Source: an uncultured Collinsella sp.
Lineage (GTDB): Bacteria > Actinomycetota > Coriobacteriia > Coriobacteriales > Coriobacteriaceae
Assembly: GCA_949288855.1 (NCBI GenBank)
Contig: CASELS010000016.1
Location: forward strand, 1 to 51,094
Reading direction: 5' to 3'
DNA: 51,094 nucleotides
Position 1 is the stretch's first letter, and each line of letters begins with the position of its first letter. Made by a program: the position numbers and the translations under genes. Below are positions 49,422 to 51,094 of this stretch, piece by piece. The notes beneath the pieces are model-generated. The model saw only the letters and a program-made list of their open reading frames with translations. It did not search any database and was not told the DNA's origin.

Positions 49422-49715
49422 TTAAGCGACGAGTTCGGCCCACTCGGGGTGACGCTTGAACCAGCTCACGGCATACGAGCACGTGGGGCGCGCCTTGCGA
49501 TGGGTCTCCTTTAGCTCGCGCGCCGCTTGCTCGAGGAGCATGTTTGCAATGCCCTGCCCGCGGAGCGACTCGTCCACAAACGTGTGGTTGATCTCCACGG
49601 TGCCCGGCTCGCGATCGGGGAAAGTGACCTCGGCAAGGGTGGTTCCGTCGGGGGCGACATAGCGGATGGCGTGGGAGTGGACCTCAATCTGGTTTTCGGG
49701 GACCTTCTTAGTCAT
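49422..49715 (-). CDS. GNAT-like N-acetyltransferase, short YjdJ/Acetyltransf_CG type
   Basis: From the ATG at 49715 (AAAGGCG upstream) it has 97 residues; a longer frame to 49991 crosses the next gene's leader and is unlikely. It has the acetyl-CoA binding pattern VDESLRGQGIANMLLE and the C-terminal TCSYAVSWFKRHPEWAEL, both typical of this short GNAT group. The substrate is unknown. It is divergent from the UvrA-like gene. Confidence 0.85.
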   Translation of the reverse strand: MTKKVPENQIEVHSHAIRYVAPDGTTLAEVTFPDREPGTVEINHTFVDESLRGQGIANMLLEQAARELKETHRKARPTCSYAVSWFKRHPEWAELVA

Positions 49716-49933
49716 GGCTCGCCTTTCTGTTGATTCGCGCCTAGGGCGCGCGGCTTTACGCGTGGTGCATCCATCGTGTACCCAAGGCAGCGCGCGAGTC
49801 GCATCGCATTCGCTTTGCAACGCATCGGTAACAGAGGGGTTACGCCCGGGAAACGCGAGCGGTACCATGAGGCGGTAAACGGTATCTGCGGGCAGCGCGT
49901 GGGCAGCGCAATCGATTCGGCAGGTTGATGACC

Positions 49934-51094
49934 ATGGCTTTAACACGCAAGGCGTACGTTCAGCCGACCCATATCCAGGTGCGTGGCGCACGCGTGCATA
50001 ACTTAAAGAACATCGATGTAGATATTCCCCTGGGTTGCCTCACGGGGATCGCAGGCGTGTCGGGGTCGGGCAAAAGCTCGCTTGCGCTCGGCACGCTCTA
50101 CGCCGAGGGCAGCCGCCGCTATCTCGATGCGCTCTCTACCTACACGCGTCGTCGTATTTCGAGCGTGGGCCGCGCGACGGTCGATGAGGTGCTCCACGTG
50201 CCCGCCGCGCTCGCGCTGCGCCAGCGCCCCGGCATACCCGGCGTGCACTCCACGTTTGGCACTTCGACCGAGCTTCTCAACTACCTGCGCCTCATGTTCT
50301 CGCGCCTTGGCAGTCACCAGTGCCCGCATTGCGGCGCGCACGTTCCGCCGAGTATGGACGTTGCCCTTATGATCCCCACCCGCTGCCCGGAGTGCGGTCA
50401 GGAGTTCATGGGGCCGGGCGCCGAGGACCTCGCCTTCAACAGCGGAGGCGCCTGTCCCACGTGCGGCGGCACGGGCATCGTGCGCACGGTGGACGAGTCT
50501 ACGCTTGTGCCCGACGAGTCGCTTTCCATTGAGGAGGGCGCCGTTGCATCGTGGCAGCAGCTCATGTGGAAGCTCATGCGCGACATCGCGCGCGAGATGG
50601 GCGTTCGCACAGATGTGCCCTTCTCGGAGCTCACGCCCCGCGAACGAGAGATTGTCTTCCACGGCCCCGCCGAGAAGCACCACATGTTCTATCAGAGCTC
50701 CAAGACCGGTGACGTGGGCGAGATGGACTTCACCTACTTCAACGCGGTCTATACGGTTGAGAACGCCCTCTCGAAGGTGAAAGACGAGAAGGGTCTGGCG
50801 CGCCTGGCGAAGTTCCTCAAAGAGGAAGTGTGCCCGGACTGCGGTGGCACGCGTCTTTCTGCGCGCGCCCGGGGTTCCCTCATCGACGGCATGAACCTGG
50901 GCGATGTGTCGCGCATGACGCTCGACGAGCTTGAGGTGTGGGTAGGGACCGTGCCCGGGCTCATGCCCGAGGCGATGGTGCCCATGGCGCGCGCCATTGT
51001 GGCCGAGATGGCCGAGCCCATTTGCCGCCTGAAGCAGCTCGGCCTCGGCTACCTCGCCCTCGACCGCGCGAGTTCCACCCTCTCTACCGGCGAG
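49934..51094 (+). CDS. UvrA-family ABC ATPase, paralogue-type (5' part, runs off the window)
   Basis: The frame from ATG 49934 (ATG 49928 is possible) stays open to the last base, 387 codons, so the listing of closed ORFs misses it. It begins [19 protein letters not shown], then P-loop GVSGSGKSS (about 41-49), and [13 protein letters not shown]. Zinc-type CxxC pairs CPHC, CPEC, CPTC and CPDC follow. The ABC signature at the window end reads STLSTGE where canonical UvrA has LSGGE. The insert after the P-loop ([20 protein letters not shown]) differs from housekeeping UvrA and there is no clear UvrB-binding domain, pointing to a class-II/drug-resistance-type UvrA paralogue. The role (repair or export of intercalators) cannot be told from half the gene. 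Confidence 0.82.
   Translation, partial: MALTRKAYVQPTHIQVRGARVHNLKNIDVDIPLGCLTGIAGVSGSGKSSLALGTLYAEGSRRYLDALSTYTRRRISSVGRATVDEVLHVPAALALRQRPGIPGVHSTFGTSTELLNYLRLMFSRLGSHQCPHCGAHVPPSMDVALMIPTRCPECGQEFMGPGAEDLAFNSGGACPTCGGTGIVRTVDESTLVPDESLSIEEGAVASWQQLMWKLMRDIAREMGVRTDVPFSELTPREREIVFHGPAEKHHMFYQSSKTGDVGEMDFTYFNAVYTVENALSKVKDEKGLARLAKFLKEEVCPDCGGTRLSARARGSLIDGMNLGDVSRMTLDELEVWVGTVPGLMPEAMVPMARAIVAEMAEPICRLKQLGLGYLALDRASSTLSTGE

Overview
The window is about 51 kb of GC-rich bacterial DNA. Gene order and protein character point to a Gram-positive actinobacterium of the class Coriobacteriia (Collinsella/Olsenella-like); this is an inference from gene content, not a database match. The first 19 kb follow the old Gram-positive order clpC - disA - ispD - ispF - cysS - rlmB - NYN nuclease - tRNAs/tuf - rpmG - tRNA-Trp - secE - nusG - rplK - rplA, with accessory genes inserted: a TPP-riboswitch-controlled thiM/thiE cassette, a DUF1016/YhcG-type nuclease gene, a Phd/RelE-type toxin-antitoxin pair and a lacZ on the opposite strand.

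From 19 to 26 kb lies an accessory stretch: a frameshifted membrane glycosyltransferase, a PadR regulator overlapping a membrane partner gene, an unrecognised protein, and a LysR regulator divergent from a PLP-dependent amino-acid decarboxylase with a clear T-N11-A operator between them. From 26 to 31.4 kb is the leucine operon leuA-leuC-leuD-leuB. It is preceded by a short leader ORF with five Leu codons in seven (four of them CTA), followed by an RNA hairpin, which is the layout of a ribosome-mediated leucine attenuator. The leuA-leuC and leuC-leuD gaps each carry the same two long hairpin elements (A then B). The two copies of A share a 53-nt identical core, the outer arms differ in sequence but remain complementary, and A and B are partly reverse complements of each other. 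The leuD-leuB gap carries a different repeated hairpin pair. I regard these as the most unusual signal in the window.

From 31.4 to 45.4 kb is an envelope/regulatory accessory region: an internally duplicated membrane protein, a metal-dependent amidohydrolase, an HTH protein next to a degenerate membrane-anchored Ser/Thr-kinase-like protein, an orphan HicB-like protein, a MerR regulator with a heavily structured upstream region, two lipoproteins, and a compact cluster of zinc-ribbon membrane protein, SPFH-GYF_2 protein, stand-alone GYF_2 protein, GIY-YIG-like protein and polytopic membrane protein. This cluster recalls the SPFH/zinc-ribbon envelope-stress modules of other Gram-positives but has its own composition. 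The region ends with an XRE antitoxin-like gene broken by one extra T.

The last 6 kb hold an MFS exporter, a small membrane protein, a HerA/DUF853-type ATPase, a large nested inverted repeat, a small GNAT protein and the start of a UvrA-family gene that runs off the window. No rRNA, CRISPR array, transposase or prophage was seen. tRNAs present are Thr(TGT), Tyr(GTA), Thr(GGT), Met(CAT) and Trp(CCA).
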